Positions 14,749 to 23,521 of a stretch of DNA of 64,000 bases are shown piece by piece (the stretch's first letter is position 1; each line of letters begins with the position of its first letter). The stretch comes from Hyphomicrobiales bacterium. GTDB lineage: Bacteria > Pseudomonadota > Alphaproteobacteria > Rhizobiales > Rhizobiaceae. Under the pieces are notes generated by a model. It was not told where the DNA came from and did not search any database. It saw only the letters and a list, made by a program, of their open reading frames with translations. The stretch spans positions 1-64,000 of the forward strand of contig JAFKJU010000017.1 in assembly GCA_017305935.1 (NCBI GenBank). Direction: 5' to 3'. Position numbers and translations under genes: made by a program.

Positions 14749-15750
14749 ATGAGCAACAATCTCTATGTGACCGGCTTGTGGCGCGCGGTCGATCCCGTCA
14801 CAACCGGCGACAATCCCGGTTTCCAGTTCAACGGTTTCCAGAGCCCCGATGCCTACGGGCGCGGCTACGAACTGAACACCGGCACGCTCAACGCCGTCGC
14901 CCAATCGGTGGCGTGGATGATCGATTCCGCCACCGGCAAGCCGCATGACTATGCCAAGGCCAATATCACGGCGCTTTTGACGGCCTTCGCCAAGATCGGC
15001 CTGTCCGGCGACGATCTGGTCACGGCCAGCGACGCAAACGATCTTCTGGTCGTCGAAGGCGGCAACGACACGGTCTATGCCGGTCGCGGCGACGATTATA
15101 TCGATGGTGGCGATGGCAACGACACCATCTATGGCCAGGAAGGCAATGACACCATACGCGGCGGCCCCGGCCATGATTTCATCAATGGCGGCGCGGGCGT
15201 CGATACGGCGATTTTTTCCGGGCTCCGGCATCACTACGGCATCGAGGGCGACATGGCCTCGCGCATCGTCGCCTCGCCGGAGGACGGGCAGGATACATTG
15301 GTCGATGTCGAGCGCCTGCAATTTGCCGATGGCACACTGACTTTCGACGATGCCCAGTCGGCCGGTGTCTTCACCGTCGATGAAACCGCGGCCCAGGTGG
15401 CGCGGCTCTATCGCGCCGCGATCGACCGCCTGCCGGATGGACCCGGCCTTCTCTATTGGCTCAATATCGTCAAGGGCGGCAAGCAGACGATTGGCGAGGT
15501 CGCCGACATCTTCGTCGCGTCACCGGAATTCACCGCCACCTATGGCAACCTCTCGAACAAGGCCTATGTCGAGCGCATCTACCAGAATGTTCTCGACCGG
15601 ACACCGAGCGAGAAGGAAGTGAGCTACTGGACCGGGTATCTTGCCGGCGGAGAACACGACCGTGGCGATCTCCTGAATTACTTTTCCGACTCCGCAGAGT
15701 TTCGCTCTATCATTGGCGGCACGAACGACACCGGCGTCGTCTTTATCTGA
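14749..15750 (+). CDS. RTX-repeat DUF4214 protein, likely type I secreted
   Basis: A 333-residue protein without signal peptide. Residues 100-150 contain GGxGxD nonapeptide repeats (GGNDTVYAGRGDD, GGDGNDTIYGQEGND, GGPGHDFINGGAG) that bind calcium in type I secreted proteins. From about residue 205 on there is a DUF4214 domain with its paired YW..I..GG and ASPEFTATYG segments. The C-terminus (DTGVVFI) looks like a type I export end. The N-terminal 100 residues are unknown. No ABC exporter gene is near. It faces a second DUF4214 gene with only six bases between their stops. Confidence 0.8.
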   Translation: MSNNLYVTGLWRAVDPVTTGDNPGFQFNGFQSPDAYGRGYELNTGTLNAVAQSVAWMIDSATGKPHDYAKANITALLTAFAKIGLSGDDLVTASDANDLLVVEGGNDTVYAGRGDDYIDGGDGNDTIYGQEGNDTIRGGPGHDFINGGAGVDTAIFSGLRHHYGIEGDMASRIVASPEDGQDTLVDVERLQFADGTLTFDDAQSAGVFTVDETAAQVARLYRAAIDRLPDGPGLLYWLNIVKGGKQTIGEVADIFVASPEFTATYGNLSNKAYVERIYQNVLDRTPSEKEVSYWTGYLAGGEHDRGDLLNYFSDSAEFRSIIGGTNDTGVVFI

Positions 15751-15756
15751 CGAGGA

Positions 15757-16851
15757 TCAGACGTACCAGATGCCATCGGAAATCGCATGGCTGACCCCGG
15801 CAATATTTTCGGCGCTTTCGGAAAAGCCGGCAAGAACGGCCGCGTTCGAAGCGCCGCCTTCAAGCTGCGAGGTCCAGTAGGCAATGCCACCGGCCTCGCC
15901 GTCGCGGCCGAGAACGTTGTGATAGAGCTTTTCGATATAGGCGCCATTGGACGGGCGGTCGCCATAGACCGAGGCAAATTCCGCCGACGAGACGAAACCG
16001 GCCGCCGTATCCAGCAGCGACTTGCCGCCATCCATCGCCTTGATCCAGTAGGTCAGGCCGCCGGCATCCGGCGTCCGCGCGAAGGCGGCCTGGTAGATAC
16101 GATAGGCTTGGCCGGCGATGCCGGAGAGATCGACCGCCAGCGTACCGTCTGAAAATTCCAGCCGCTCGATGGAATGCAACGTGTCATGTCCGGTGCCGGC
16201 GGCCGAAACCGTCACCGCGCCATCGGCGAACGAGACGGCGTAATCGCCCCGCTTGCCGCTGTAAATCACGGTATCGGTACCGCCCTGCCCCTCGAAACCA
16301 TCGTCGCCTGGCCCGGCCTTGAAGCGGTTGCTCTTCTCCAGATTGTCGACAAACGAGGACGGCGTGTCGTAATCTGCGAACTTGCGGAGATAGTCGAGAA
16401 TCGAGGTGCCGTTGGCATCGGCGGCGATCGCCGTGCCGCCCGATTTGACGAAATCGATCAGTTTCTGCGTGCCGACCAGATGGGTGGCGGCGATCATGCC
16501 GCTCTTGGTCAGCGTCGTGCCGTTCAGCGTCTGCCCGGTGTAGAATTCGAGATCGTAATAGCGGATACGGTTCCACAACAGCGTGAACCAGGCGCCAGCG
16601 GCGGCGTCCTGCTCGGCCGGGCTTTTCAGGAAGTCATCAATGGAACCAATGCCGTTCTTGCCGGTAAAGCCCTTGCTATAGACATTGTCGTAGACATTGG
16701 CATCCTTCGGCGCATAGCCGAGATCGATCAGCGCCGCTTCGCCGAACTGATAGGCGCCGGCATAGCCATATTTGTTGACCGCGCTGTAATTGTCGCCGGA
16801 CTCCCTGACCCGCATGGCTTTGAAGAAATCCTGATAGGTTCCGCGCGACAT
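15757..16851 (-). CDS. DUF4214 protein with lysozyme-like N-terminal domain
   Basis: A 364-residue protein from ATG 16851 with a GGAG ribosome site. The N-terminal 150 residues begin [25 protein letters not shown], which matches the transglycosylase-type ESG..Y...N..G..GAYQF pattern with a potential catalytic Glu. One or two RTX-like repeats follow around residue 185 ([15 protein letters not shown]), and a C-terminal DUF4214 domain ([30 protein letters not shown]). There is no signal peptide, so type I secretion is likely. Peptidoglycan cleavage is inferred from the motif. It is tail-to-tail with a DUF4214 paralogue. Confidence 0.75.
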   Translation of the reverse strand: MSRGTYQDFFKAMRVRESGDNYSAVNKYGYAGAYQFGEAALIDLGYAPKDANVYDNVYSKGFTGKNGIGSIDDFLKSPAEQDAAAGAWFTLLWNRIRYYDLEFYTGQTLNGTTLTKSGMIAATHLVGTQKLIDFVKSGGTAIAADANGTSILDYLRKFADYDTPSSFVDNLEKSNRFKAGPGDDGFEGQGGTDTVIYSGKRGDYAVSFADGAVTVSAAGTGHDTLHSIERLEFSDGTLAVDLSGIAGQAYRIYQAAFARTPDAGGLTYWIKAMDGGKSLLDTAAGFVSSAEFASVYGDRPSNGAYIEKLYHNVLGRDGEAGGIAYWTSQLEGGASNAAVLAGFSESAENIAGVSHAISDGIWYV

Positions 16852-16996
16852 GGGCACTCCGGCAAAATCGACAAATGATGGCGAACCATAGCCGCGATCC
16901 CCTCAAGATTCGGTAACGCCGGTTCCCACTTTTCGCTCAGGGCGTTAGGCTAACCCTACGATTCGCGTTCCGAGCCCTCAAGATGCGAGCAAAATC

Positions 16997-17692
16997 ATGA
17001 CCGCCAAGGCAACCGTCATCCCCATGCCGCCGCAAATCCTGCTTCCCGTCGAAGGAGAGGAGGCGCTGTTCCCCGTGCGCCGGGTCTATTGCGTCGGGCG
17101 CAATTATGCCGCCCATGCCGTCGAGATGGGCCATGATCCCGCGCGGGAAAAGCCGTTCTTCTTCCAGAAGAACCCGGACAACCTGCTGCCACCCGGCCTC
17201 GGCATGCCCTATCCGCCGCTGACCGAAGACCTGCATCACGAGGTCGAGGCAGTCGTGGCGCTGCGCGCCGGCGGTGCCGACATTCCGCTGGAAGAGGCGC
17301 TGAACTGCGTCTACGGCTATGCGGTCGGCATCGATTTTACCCGCCGCGACCTGCAGGCCGAAGCCAAGCAGGAAGGCAAGCCCTGGGCCGCCGCCAAAGC
17401 ATTCGAGGGTTCAGCGCCGATTTCTGCCATCGTGCCCGCCGCCCGTATCGGGCATCCCGAGCATGGCGCGATCTGGCTGAAGGTCAACGATCGCAAGAAG
17501 CAGCAGGGCGACATGAACCAGATGATCTGGAAAGTGCCCGAGATCATCGCCGAACTGTCCAAGCTTTTCGTGCTCGCCCCCGGCGACGTTATTATGACCG
17601 GCACGCCTTCCGGCGTCGGCCCCGTGCAGCGCGGCGATCATGTCGATTGCGGCATAGACGGCATCGCGACCCTGTCCGTCACCATCGTTTGA
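16997..17692 (+). CDS. Fumarylacetoacetate hydrolase-family protein
   Basis: A 231-residue single-domain FAH-family protein. Family landmarks are CVGRNYAAHAVEMG, the metal-binding EVEAVVAL strand (Glu-x-Glu), GYAVGIDFTRRDLQ, and the C-terminal GDVIMTGTPSGVGP loop. Members hydrolyse fumarylpyruvate, acylpyruvates or related 2-oxo acids, or decarboxylate oxaloacetate. The sequence resembles fumarylpyruvate hydrolases, but the neighbours show no gentisate pathway, so the substrate is open. It is followed nine bases later by the carbonic anhydrase gene, probably in one transcript. Confidence 0.85.
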   Translation: MTAKATVIPMPPQILLPVEGEEALFPVRRVYCVGRNYAAHAVEMGHDPAREKPFFFQKNPDNLLPPGLGMPYPPLTEDLHHEVEAVVALRAGGADIPLEEALNCVYGYAVGIDFTRRDLQAEAKQEGKPWAAAKAFEGSAPISAIVPAARIGHPEHGAIWLKVNDRKKQQGDMNQMIWKVPEIIAELSKLFVLAPGDVIMTGTPSGVGPVQRGDHVDCGIDGIATLSVTIV

Positions 17693-17701
17693 GGAACCGT
17701 C

Positions 17702-18253
17702 ATGCCGCTTTACTCGCTCGATAAACTGACGCCGAAAACGCCTGGACACGACCGTTACTGGGTCGCGCCCGATGCCCATGTCATCGGTCAGGTGGAGATC
17801 GGCGACGAGGTCGGCATCTGGTTCGGCGCGGTCCTGCGCGGCGACAACGAGCCGATCCGCCTCGGCGACGGCACCAATGTCCAGGAAGGCGTGATGATCC
17901 ACACCGACCCCGGCCATCCGGTCACCATCGGCAAGGGCTGTACGCTCGGCCACCATGCCATCATCCATGGCTGCACCATCGGCGACAATTCGCTGGTCGG
18001 CATGGGCGCAACAGTGCTGAACGGCGCGAAAATCGGCAATAACTGCCTCATCGGCGCCAATGCGCTGGTGACCGAGGGCAAGGAATTTCCCGACAATTCA
18101 CTGATCGTCGGTTCTCCCGCCCGCGCCATCCGCACGCTCGACGACAAGGGCGTCGAAGGGCTGAAGCGCTCGGCGGCGAGCTACATCGCCAACTGGCGTC
18201 GCTTCGCCGGTGGCCTCAAACGTATTGATGAGAGCATAATCCGACCGGAGTGA
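17702..18253 (+). CDS. Gamma carbonic anhydrase-family protein
   Basis: A 183-residue left-handed beta-helix protein with hexapeptide repeats from residue 20 (AHVIGQVEIGDEVGIWFGAVLRGD). The metal-site His residues lie in the VMIHTDPGHPVTIGKGCTLGHHAIIHG region. This family includes zinc or iron carbonic anhydrases, but many members have lost activity or serve other acyl or scaffolding roles. It is trimeric in known structures. It sits nine bases after the FAH-family gene. Confidence 0.88.
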   Translation: MPLYSLDKLTPKTPGHDRYWVAPDAHVIGQVEIGDEVGIWFGAVLRGDNEPIRLGDGTNVQEGVMIHTDPGHPVTIGKGCTLGHHAIIHGCTIGDNSLVGMGATVLNGAKIGNNCLIGANALVTEGKEFPDNSLIVGSPARAIRTLDDKGVEGLKRSAASYIANWRRFAGGLKRIDESIIRPE

Positions 18254-18300
18254 AACGAGGGTCGACAAGATTATGCTTCAAACAAAAGAGCTTAGAGTGC

Positions 18301-18321
18301 CGATCTGATTGAATCAGATCG
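18301..18321. terminator. Bidirectional hairpin between convergent genes
   Basis: CGATCTGATT (18301-18310) and AATCAGATCG (18312-18321) form a perfect 10-bp inverted repeat around a single base, between the convergent carbonic anhydrase and zur genes. A second inverted repeat, AGCATAATC (18233-18241) and GATTATGCT (18269-18277), spans the end of the carbonic anhydrase gene. Both fit a shared terminator zone. Confidence 0.6.
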
Positions 18322-18330
18322 AACAGCGTT

Positions 18331-18729
18331 CTACGCCGCACAGGCCGCGCATAGTCCGCGAATTTCGATCGTCGTCTTTTCCGGCTTGAACCGGCGCGCC
18401 TTGGTAAAGGCTTCCAGGCGATGATCGACCTCGTGGTCGTGAAACTCGTCGACATGGCCGCAGCTATTGCAGATAGTGAAAGCCACCGTGCCATGGCGGC
18501 AGCAGCTTTCTGCCGGATGGGCGCAGGCAACGAAGGCGTTCAGGCTTTCCAGCCGGTGGACCAGTCCGAATTCCAGCAACTTGTCGAGCGCGCGATAGAC
18601 CTGCAACGGTGCGCGAAACCCGTGGTCACGCAGCTTGTCGAGGATGGTATAGGCGCTGACCGGCTGCTCCGAACGACGCAGCACATCGAAGACGAGGCCC
18701 TGGTTTTTCGTCAGTTGCGGCAAGTTCAT
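18331..18729 (-). CDS. zur: Zinc uptake regulator of the Fur family
   Basis: A 132-residue Fur-family repressor. The N-terminal winged helix includes APLQVYRALDKLLEFGLVHRL. The zinc-binding C-terminal part has the CAHPAESCCRH segment, ICNSCGHVDEFHDHEV with a structural Cys pair, and the end CAACAA with a second Cys pair. It lies directly after znuB with a four-base overlap, which identifies it as Zur rather than Fur or Mur. With zinc bound it represses zinc uptake genes; candidate sites are between znuC and znuA. Confidence 0.92.
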   Translation of the reverse strand: MNLPQLTKNQGLVFDVLRRSEQPVSAYTILDKLRDHGFRAPLQVYRALDKLLEFGLVHRLESLNAFVACAHPAESCCRHGTVAFTICNSCGHVDEFHDHEVDHRLEAFTKARRFKPEKTTIEIRGLCAACAA

Positions 18730-19538
18730 CGTAAACCTCCTTCCGCCTCGCCGTGCCGCCGGAGCGGCACGAGGCTGAACACGAACAAGACAAGTGCGGC
18801 GACGACGATGGACGGGCCGGACGGCGTATCGAAATGCAGCGAGCCGAACAGCCCGCCGATAACGGCGACCGCACCGATCACCGATGCCAGCACCGCCATG
18901 ATTTCCGGCGTAGACGAAAAGCGCCGCGCCGTCGCCGCCGGAATGATCAGCAGCGAGGTGATCAGCATGATGCCGACGATCTTCATGGCAATGGCGATCA
19001 CCAGCGCCATCAGCAGCATGAAAAACAGCCGGGCCCGCTCGGGCCGCAAGCTTTCGGCTTCCGCCAGATCGGGATTGACCGTCGAGGCCAGGAGCGGTCG
19101 CCACAGATAGACGATGGCGAACAGCACCAGGATGCCACCACCCCAGATCAGGTCGATATCCTGCTCCGTCACTGCCAGAATGTCGCCGAACAGGAAGGAG
19201 ACGAGATCGATCCGCACCCAGGTCATGAAGGCAACCATGACGAGGCCGATCGCCAGCGTCGCATGCGAGAGAATGCCCAGCAGCGCATCCGCCGACAGCC
19301 CGCCCCGCCGCTGCAACAGCATGAGCAGCACGGATACGGCAGCGGCGACGAGGAAGACGCTGAGGATCAGATTGAACTGCATCAGCAGCGACAGCGCCAC
19401 GCCCAGCAAAGCCGAATGCGCCATGGTATCACCGAAATAGGCCATTCGCCGCCAGACGATGAAGCAGCCGAGCGGCCCGGTGGTCAACGCGAGCCCGACG
19501 CCGGCGATCAGCGCGCGCAGGAAGAAATCGTCAAGCAC
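18726..19538 (-). CDS. znuB: Zinc ABC transporter permease ZnuB
   Basis: A 270-residue ABC-3 type membrane protein with about eight hydrophobic segments (from LIAGVGLALTTGPLGCFIVW to IVVAALVLFVFSLVPL). It forms the channel for zinc import with ZnuA and ZnuC. The start is GTG 19538, which overlaps the znuC stop (GTGCTTGA) and has a GGAGG ribosome site, so the two are translationally coupled. An ATG 18 bases upstream is also in frame. Confidence 0.93.
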   Translation of the reverse strand: MLDDFFLRALIAGVGLALTTGPLGCFIVWRRMAYFGDTMAHSALLGVALSLLMQFNLILSVFLVAAAVSVLLMLLQRRGGLSADALLGILSHATLAIGLVMVAFMTWVRIDLVSFLFGDILAVTEQDIDLIWGGGILVLFAIVYLWRPLLASTVNPDLAEAESLRPERARLFFMLLMALVIAIAMKIVGIMLITSLLIIPAATARRFSSTPEIMAVLASVIGAVAVIGGLFGSLHFDTPSGPSIVVAALVLFVFSLVPLRRHGEAEGGLR

Positions 19539-20436
19539 GGCCCGCCTCCAGCTTCGCATCCGCCGGCGCAGGATGGTGGTGGTTATGGCCATGATCGTGG
19601 GCGCAATCCGGTCCATGCACATGGCCGCGCTCATGATGATGATGCCCGTCCTCGGGATGGCAATGATCGGTGATCGAGCCGTCGGCATGCTGCACCCGCC
19701 CGTCCGGCAGATGGGTGTGATCGTGATGGTGGCTGTAGACCGCCAGTGTCTCGGCCGCGCGTGCTCCAAAGAGGCGGCGGTATTCGGCGCTGCGGCTGAC
19801 CGCCTGCGGCGTGCCGCGACAGCAGACATGGCCGTTCAGACAGATGACGGTATCCGTCTCTGCCATCACCACATGCAGGTCGTGGGAAATCAGCAGGATG
19901 CCGCAGCCGGTGGAATTGCGGATCGACTTGATGAGATCGTAAAGCGCAATCTCGCCGGAAAAATCGACGCCCTGCACCGGCTCGTCGAGCACCAGCAGAT
20001 CCGGCTTGCGGGCGACTGCGCGAGCCAGCAGCGCCCGCTGGAATTCGCCGCCGGAGAGATGCTGCACCTCCGCCTTGGCCAGATGCGCGATGCCGACCGC
20101 ATCGAGCGCAGAAGCAATCTCCCGCTCTGGCAAGGACCCCGTCAGCGTCATCAGCCGGCGCACGGTCAGCGGCAGCGTCCAGTCGACAGTGATCTTTTGC
20201 GGCACATAACCGACCTTCAGTCCAGCCTTGCGCTCCACCCGGCCCTCGTCCGGCTTCAATACGCCGATGGCCGCCTTGGCGCTGGTGGATTTGCCCGAAC
20301 CGTTCGGCCCAATCAGCGTCACGATCTCCCCCGGCAAGACGCCAAAATCGACGCCGCGCACCAGCCAGCGGCCATTGCGGCGCACGCCGACATCATGCAG
20401 CGAAACAAGCGGACGGGCAGCGGTGGCGTTCAGCAT
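19531..20436 (-). CDS. znuC: Zinc ABC transporter ATPase ZnuC
   Basis: A 301-residue ABC ATPase with Walker A GPNGSGKST (about residues 43-51), the signature LSGGEFQRALLARAV, Walker B LLVLDEP and the switch His in ISHDLHV. It powers zinc import. From about residue 236 there is a long His-rich tail (YSHHHDHTHLPDG, HHHHERGHVHGPDCAHDHGHNHHHP). This tail is not part of the ATPase fold and probably binds zinc on the cytoplasmic side. It is divergent from znuA and first in the znuC-znuB-zur operon. Confidence 0.95.
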   Translation of the reverse strand: MLNATAARPLVSLHDVGVRRNGRWLVRGVDFGVLPGEIVTLIGPNGSGKSTSAKAAIGVLKPDEGRVERKAGLKVGYVPQKITVDWTLPLTVRRLMTLTGSLPEREIASALDAVGIAHLAKAEVQHLSGGEFQRALLARAVARKPDLLVLDEPVQGVDFSGEIALYDLIKSIRNSTGCGILLISHDLHVVMAETDTVICLNGHVCCRGTPQAVSRSAEYRRLFGARAAETLAVYSHHHDHTHLPDGRVQHADGSITDHCHPEDGHHHHERGHVHGPDCAHDHGHNHHHPAPADAKLEAGRA

Positions 20437-20476
20437 GAATTTTTTCCGGAAAACTGTTGCAGGATGCTATGGCACA

Positions 20477-20513
20477 CGTTATAGCATAACGCAATTGATG
20501 TAATAACATTACA
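20477..20513. promoter_or_regulatory. Two candidate Zur operators between znuC and znuA
   Basis: CGTTATAGCATAACG (20477-20491) and TGTAATAACATTACA (20499-20513) are perfect 6-bp inverted repeats around three bases. Their centres are 22 bp apart. The first matches the GTTATAnnnTAAC type known for alphaproteobacterial Zur. One site probably serves each of the two divergent transcripts. Confidence 0.75.
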
Positions 20514-20537
20514 AATCTCTTCAAGTGGAAATATCAG

Positions 20538-21476
20538 ATGAAAGTTGCAGGATTGCCCCTCCTCGCCACCACCGCATGGCTGCTTGCCGGTGCTGCCCAT
20601 GCCGAGACGCCAAAGGTGGTGGTGTCGATCAAGCCGATCCACTCGCTGGTCGCGGCGATCATGAAAGGCGTCGGTGAGCCGGGGCTGATCGTCGAGGGCG
20701 CAAACTCGCCGCATACCTTCAACATGAAGCCTTCCAGCGCCAAAAAGCTGCAGGATGCCGATCTCGTCTTCTGGGTCGGCCACGGGCTGGAAGCCTTCCT
20801 CGAAAAGCCGTTGGAGGCGCTCGGCAACAGGGCGACCGTGGTCGAACTGGACGACGCCCCCGGCCTGACCAAATTGAAATTCCGCGAAGGCGGCGCCTTC
20901 GAGCCGCATGACGACGGCGATGCCGACGAGGCGGCCGAGGGGCATCACCACGAAGAGGGCGAATTCGATATGCACCTCTGGCTCGATCCTGCCAATGCCA
21001 AGGCGATGGCGGCCGAGATCGAAAAGACGCTGGTCAAGGCCGATCCCCACAATGCCCAGACTTACGCCGCCAATGCCAAGGCCTTGGACGAAAAGCTCGA
21101 CGCCCTCGACAACGAGCTGGCGGCCAGCGTCGCGCCGATCAAGGACAAGCCCTTCATCGTCTTCCACGACGCCTATCAATATTTTGAAAACCGCTACCAC
21201 ATCCGCGTCGCCGGCTCGATCACCGTCAGCCCGGAAACTCTGCCCGGCGCCGACCGCATCTCCCAGATCCACAAGAAGGTCACCGAACTCGGCGCCACCT
21301 GTGTCTTCTCCGAACCGCAATTCGAACCGAAACTGATCAACGTCGTCCTCGAAGGCACGCCGGCCAAAGCCGGCACCCTCGACCCCGAAGCCGCAACCCT
21401 GACCGAAGGTCCTAACCTCTATTTCGACCTGATGCGCGGGATCGCGACATCGCTGACGGATTGCCTCGAACCGTAG
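20538..21476 (+). CDS. znuA: Zinc ABC transporter substrate-binding protein ZnuA
   Basis: A 312-residue periplasmic zinc-binding protein with a signal peptide (residues 1-22, ending AHA). It has the cluster A-I features: a conserved His in NSPHTFNMKPSSAK, a His/Asp/Glu-rich mobile loop (GDADEAAEGHHHEEGEFDMH) that marks zinc-specific members, and the later FHDAYQYFENRY and CVFSEPQFEPK segments. It captures zinc for ZnuBC. The gene is divergent from znuC with two likely Zur sites in between. Confidence 0.95.
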   Translation: MKVAGLPLLATTAWLLAGAAHAETPKVVVSIKPIHSLVAAIMKGVGEPGLIVEGANSPHTFNMKPSSAKKLQDADLVFWVGHGLEAFLEKPLEALGNRATVVELDDAPGLTKLKFREGGAFEPHDDGDADEAAEGHHHEEGEFDMHLWLDPANAKAMAAEIEKTLVKADPHNAQTYAANAKALDEKLDALDNELAASVAPIKDKPFIVFHDAYQYFENRYHIRVAGSITVSPETLPGADRISQIHKKVTELGATCVFSEPQFEPKLINVVLEGTPAKAGTLDPEAATLTEGPNLYFDLMRGIATSLTDCLEP

Positions 21477-21548
21477 GACATAGACAGCCTCAGTCCAGTC
21501 TGACGGGCTACTTGCATGGACTATCGGAAGGTTCCATTTAGGATAGCC

Positions 21549-23480
21549 ATGACAATGCAAGCCGAGAATTTCTCAATGGCCCGCCGCGCTTTCGATGCTG
21601 GCGACTATAATGGTGCGTTACATCATCTTCAGACGCATATTTCCTCTATCGGCAATGTCGACGAGCCGATAGCGACACTGCTGGGACAAACTCTGCTGCA
21701 ACTGGGCTTGCCGCGGGAGGCCGGTGAATTCTTTGAAATGGCCGCGGAAGCCGACGAAACCCAGGCTTTCCGAAGTCATCGGGAAGCCGCATTTGCCTAT
21801 TTTCGCACCGACGACACCGACAAGGCGCTTCTGAATGCGATGAAAGCGTTTCGTCTGGGCAGCGACCCGGAATTGACCTTCGTCCTCATTTCCCTTTTGG
21901 TCAAAACGAATGAAACGCAACTCGTCGATCAATTGAAATTCAGGCTACTGGAAAGCGACGATCCCAAGCATCTGGACCTGGCGTTTGAACTGATCGGAGC
22001 CGACCGATGGGACGCGCGCACGTTGCTTCTCATGCGCAAGTTGCGGCACCATCGCCCGGACGATACGGTCATCCGGAATGCCGTGCTGACCTTGGCGCGG
22101 GAGTTTTGCGATTACGACACCATCGATGAGGAAGAACGGCGGTTACCGCCTGCCGAGTGGCTCCGCCCGCATTTGCTGATGCAGGAAACACCGCACGACA
22201 ATGTTCACTGGTGTATCGATGAAGCCGCAAACCGGTTGGCGCTCAATTCGCAGACCATCCAGCCGATACAGAAAGGCGCAACGGGCCGTCATCGGCGCAA
22301 GCGAAAGCATTCCTGGGGTGAAAAAATCCGCGTTGGCTATCTTTCGTCCGACTTTTTTCCGAGCCATGCCACCATGCGCCTGCTTGGCGATGTCTTGCGT
22401 CGGCATGACCAATCTCGGTTCGAAATCGTGCTATTCTGTACTACTCCGGCTCGGCTGGTCGACGACCCGGTAAGGCTTGCTGCGCGCAGTTCGTGGGGCG
22501 AGATCGTGGATTTGAACGGTCTCGACGATGCCGAAGCCGCAGCGAAAATCCGCGCGCGCAACATCGACATCCTGGTCGATCTGAAGGGACATACAGCCCA
22601 TTCGCGGGTCTCGATTCTCAATCACGGGCCCGCACCCGTTCAACTGACATGGCTCGGCTTTCCGGGTAGCGTCATCGATATCGACCTCGATTATGTCATC
22701 GGCGACCGTTTCGTTTTGCCGGACACATCCAAACCATTCTATCAGGAAAAATTCTGCCGTCTGCCCGAGAGCTATCAGCCCAATGACCCGACGGCCCGGG
22801 TTCTGCCGCCGGCGAGCAACCGCGCCGAATGGGGACTTCCCGAGGACCGGTTTGTCTTCAGCTCCTTTAATGCCTCGGCCAAGATCAGCCGCGAGACGGT
22901 CGATTTATGGGCGTGCATTCTTCGGGAGACGCCCAATTCAGTCCTCTGGGTTATGTGCAAGACAGCTGAGATGGAGGCAAATCTTCGCAAACGTTTCGCG
23001 GAACGCGGCGTCGATCCCAACCGGATGATCGCAACCGCCGGCGTGCCCTATGGCGAGCATATCGCCCGCGTGCAACTGGCCGATCTGGCATTGGACACCT
23101 TTCCTTGCAATGGTCACACGACGACATCCGACATGCTGTGGGCCGGGTTGCCGGTACTGGCTAAGCGCGGGCAGCATTTTGCTTCGCGCGTATCCGAGAG
23201 CCTCTTGAATGCCATCGGATTGCCGGAGCTCATCGCTGAAACGGACGACGACTTCGTCAAGCTCGGCATAACCCTGGCTCGGAATCCGGACCGGATTGCG
23301 ACGCTTCGCGCCCACCTGGCCGAACAGCGCTTCCGCGCGCCTCTTTTCGATTCCGAGCGTTTCTGCAGGCACTTGGAAAGCGCTTTCGAAACGATGGCAA
23401 GCCGGGCTCGCAACGGTGAGGAACCCGATCATTTCGACGTGACGGCCCTTCCATCACGCGATGGCCCGTTCACGGCCTGA
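21549..23480 (+). CDS. GT41-type O-GlcNAc transferase-like protein with TPR region
   Basis: A 643-residue protein from ATG 21549 (AGGAT site); an ATG at 21516 is in frame but poorly supported. Residues 10-190 are TPR-like helical repeats (FDAGDYNGALHHLQ, QLGLPREAGEFFEMAAEAD). The remainder is the SPINDLY/OGT catalytic region, with IRVGYLSSDFFPSHATMRL, the DILVDLKGHT segment, QLTWLGFPGS and the C-terminal nucleotide-sugar site (FPCNGHTTTSDMLWAGLPVL). Such enzymes move a sugar from a nucleotide sugar to Ser or Thr of proteins or to other acceptors. The gene stands alone, with no flagellar or adhesin gene nearby to suggest the target. Confidence 0.88.
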   Translation: MTMQAENFSMARRAFDAGDYNGALHHLQTHISSIGNVDEPIATLLGQTLLQLGLPREAGEFFEMAAEADETQAFRSHREAAFAYFRTDDTDKALLNAMKAFRLGSDPELTFVLISLLVKTNETQLVDQLKFRLLESDDPKHLDLAFELIGADRWDARTLLLMRKLRHHRPDDTVIRNAVLTLAREFCDYDTIDEEERRLPPAEWLRPHLLMQETPHDNVHWCIDEAANRLALNSQTIQPIQKGATGRHRRKRKHSWGEKIRVGYLSSDFFPSHATMRLLGDVLRRHDQSRFEIVLFCTTPARLVDDPVRLAARSSWGEIVDLNGLDDAEAAAKIRARNIDILVDLKGHTAHSRVSILNHGPAPVQLTWLGFPGSVIDIDLDYVIGDRFVLPDTSKPFYQEKFCRLPESYQPNDPTARVLPPASNRAEWGLPEDRFVFSSFNASAKISRETVDLWACILRETPNSVLWVMCKTAEMEANLRKRFAERGVDPNRMIATAGVPYGEHIARVQLADLALDTFPCNGHTTTSDMLWAGLPVLAKRGQHFASRVSESLLNAIGLPELIAETDDDFVKLGITLARNPDRIATLRAHLAEQRFRAPLFDSERFCRHLESAFETMASRARNGEEPDHFDVTALPSRDGPFTA

Positions 23481-23486
23481 AAAAGA

Positions 23487-23507
23487 AAGGCGCGGAGATC
23501 GCGCCTT
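23487..23507. terminator. Hairpin between convergent genes
   Basis: AAGGCGCG (23487-23494) and CGCGCCTT (23500-23507) form a perfect 8-bp stem with a five-base loop, seven bases after the glycosyltransferase stop. It probably ends transcripts from both sides. Confidence 0.7.
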
Positions 23508-23521
23508 CCAATATAACATGT

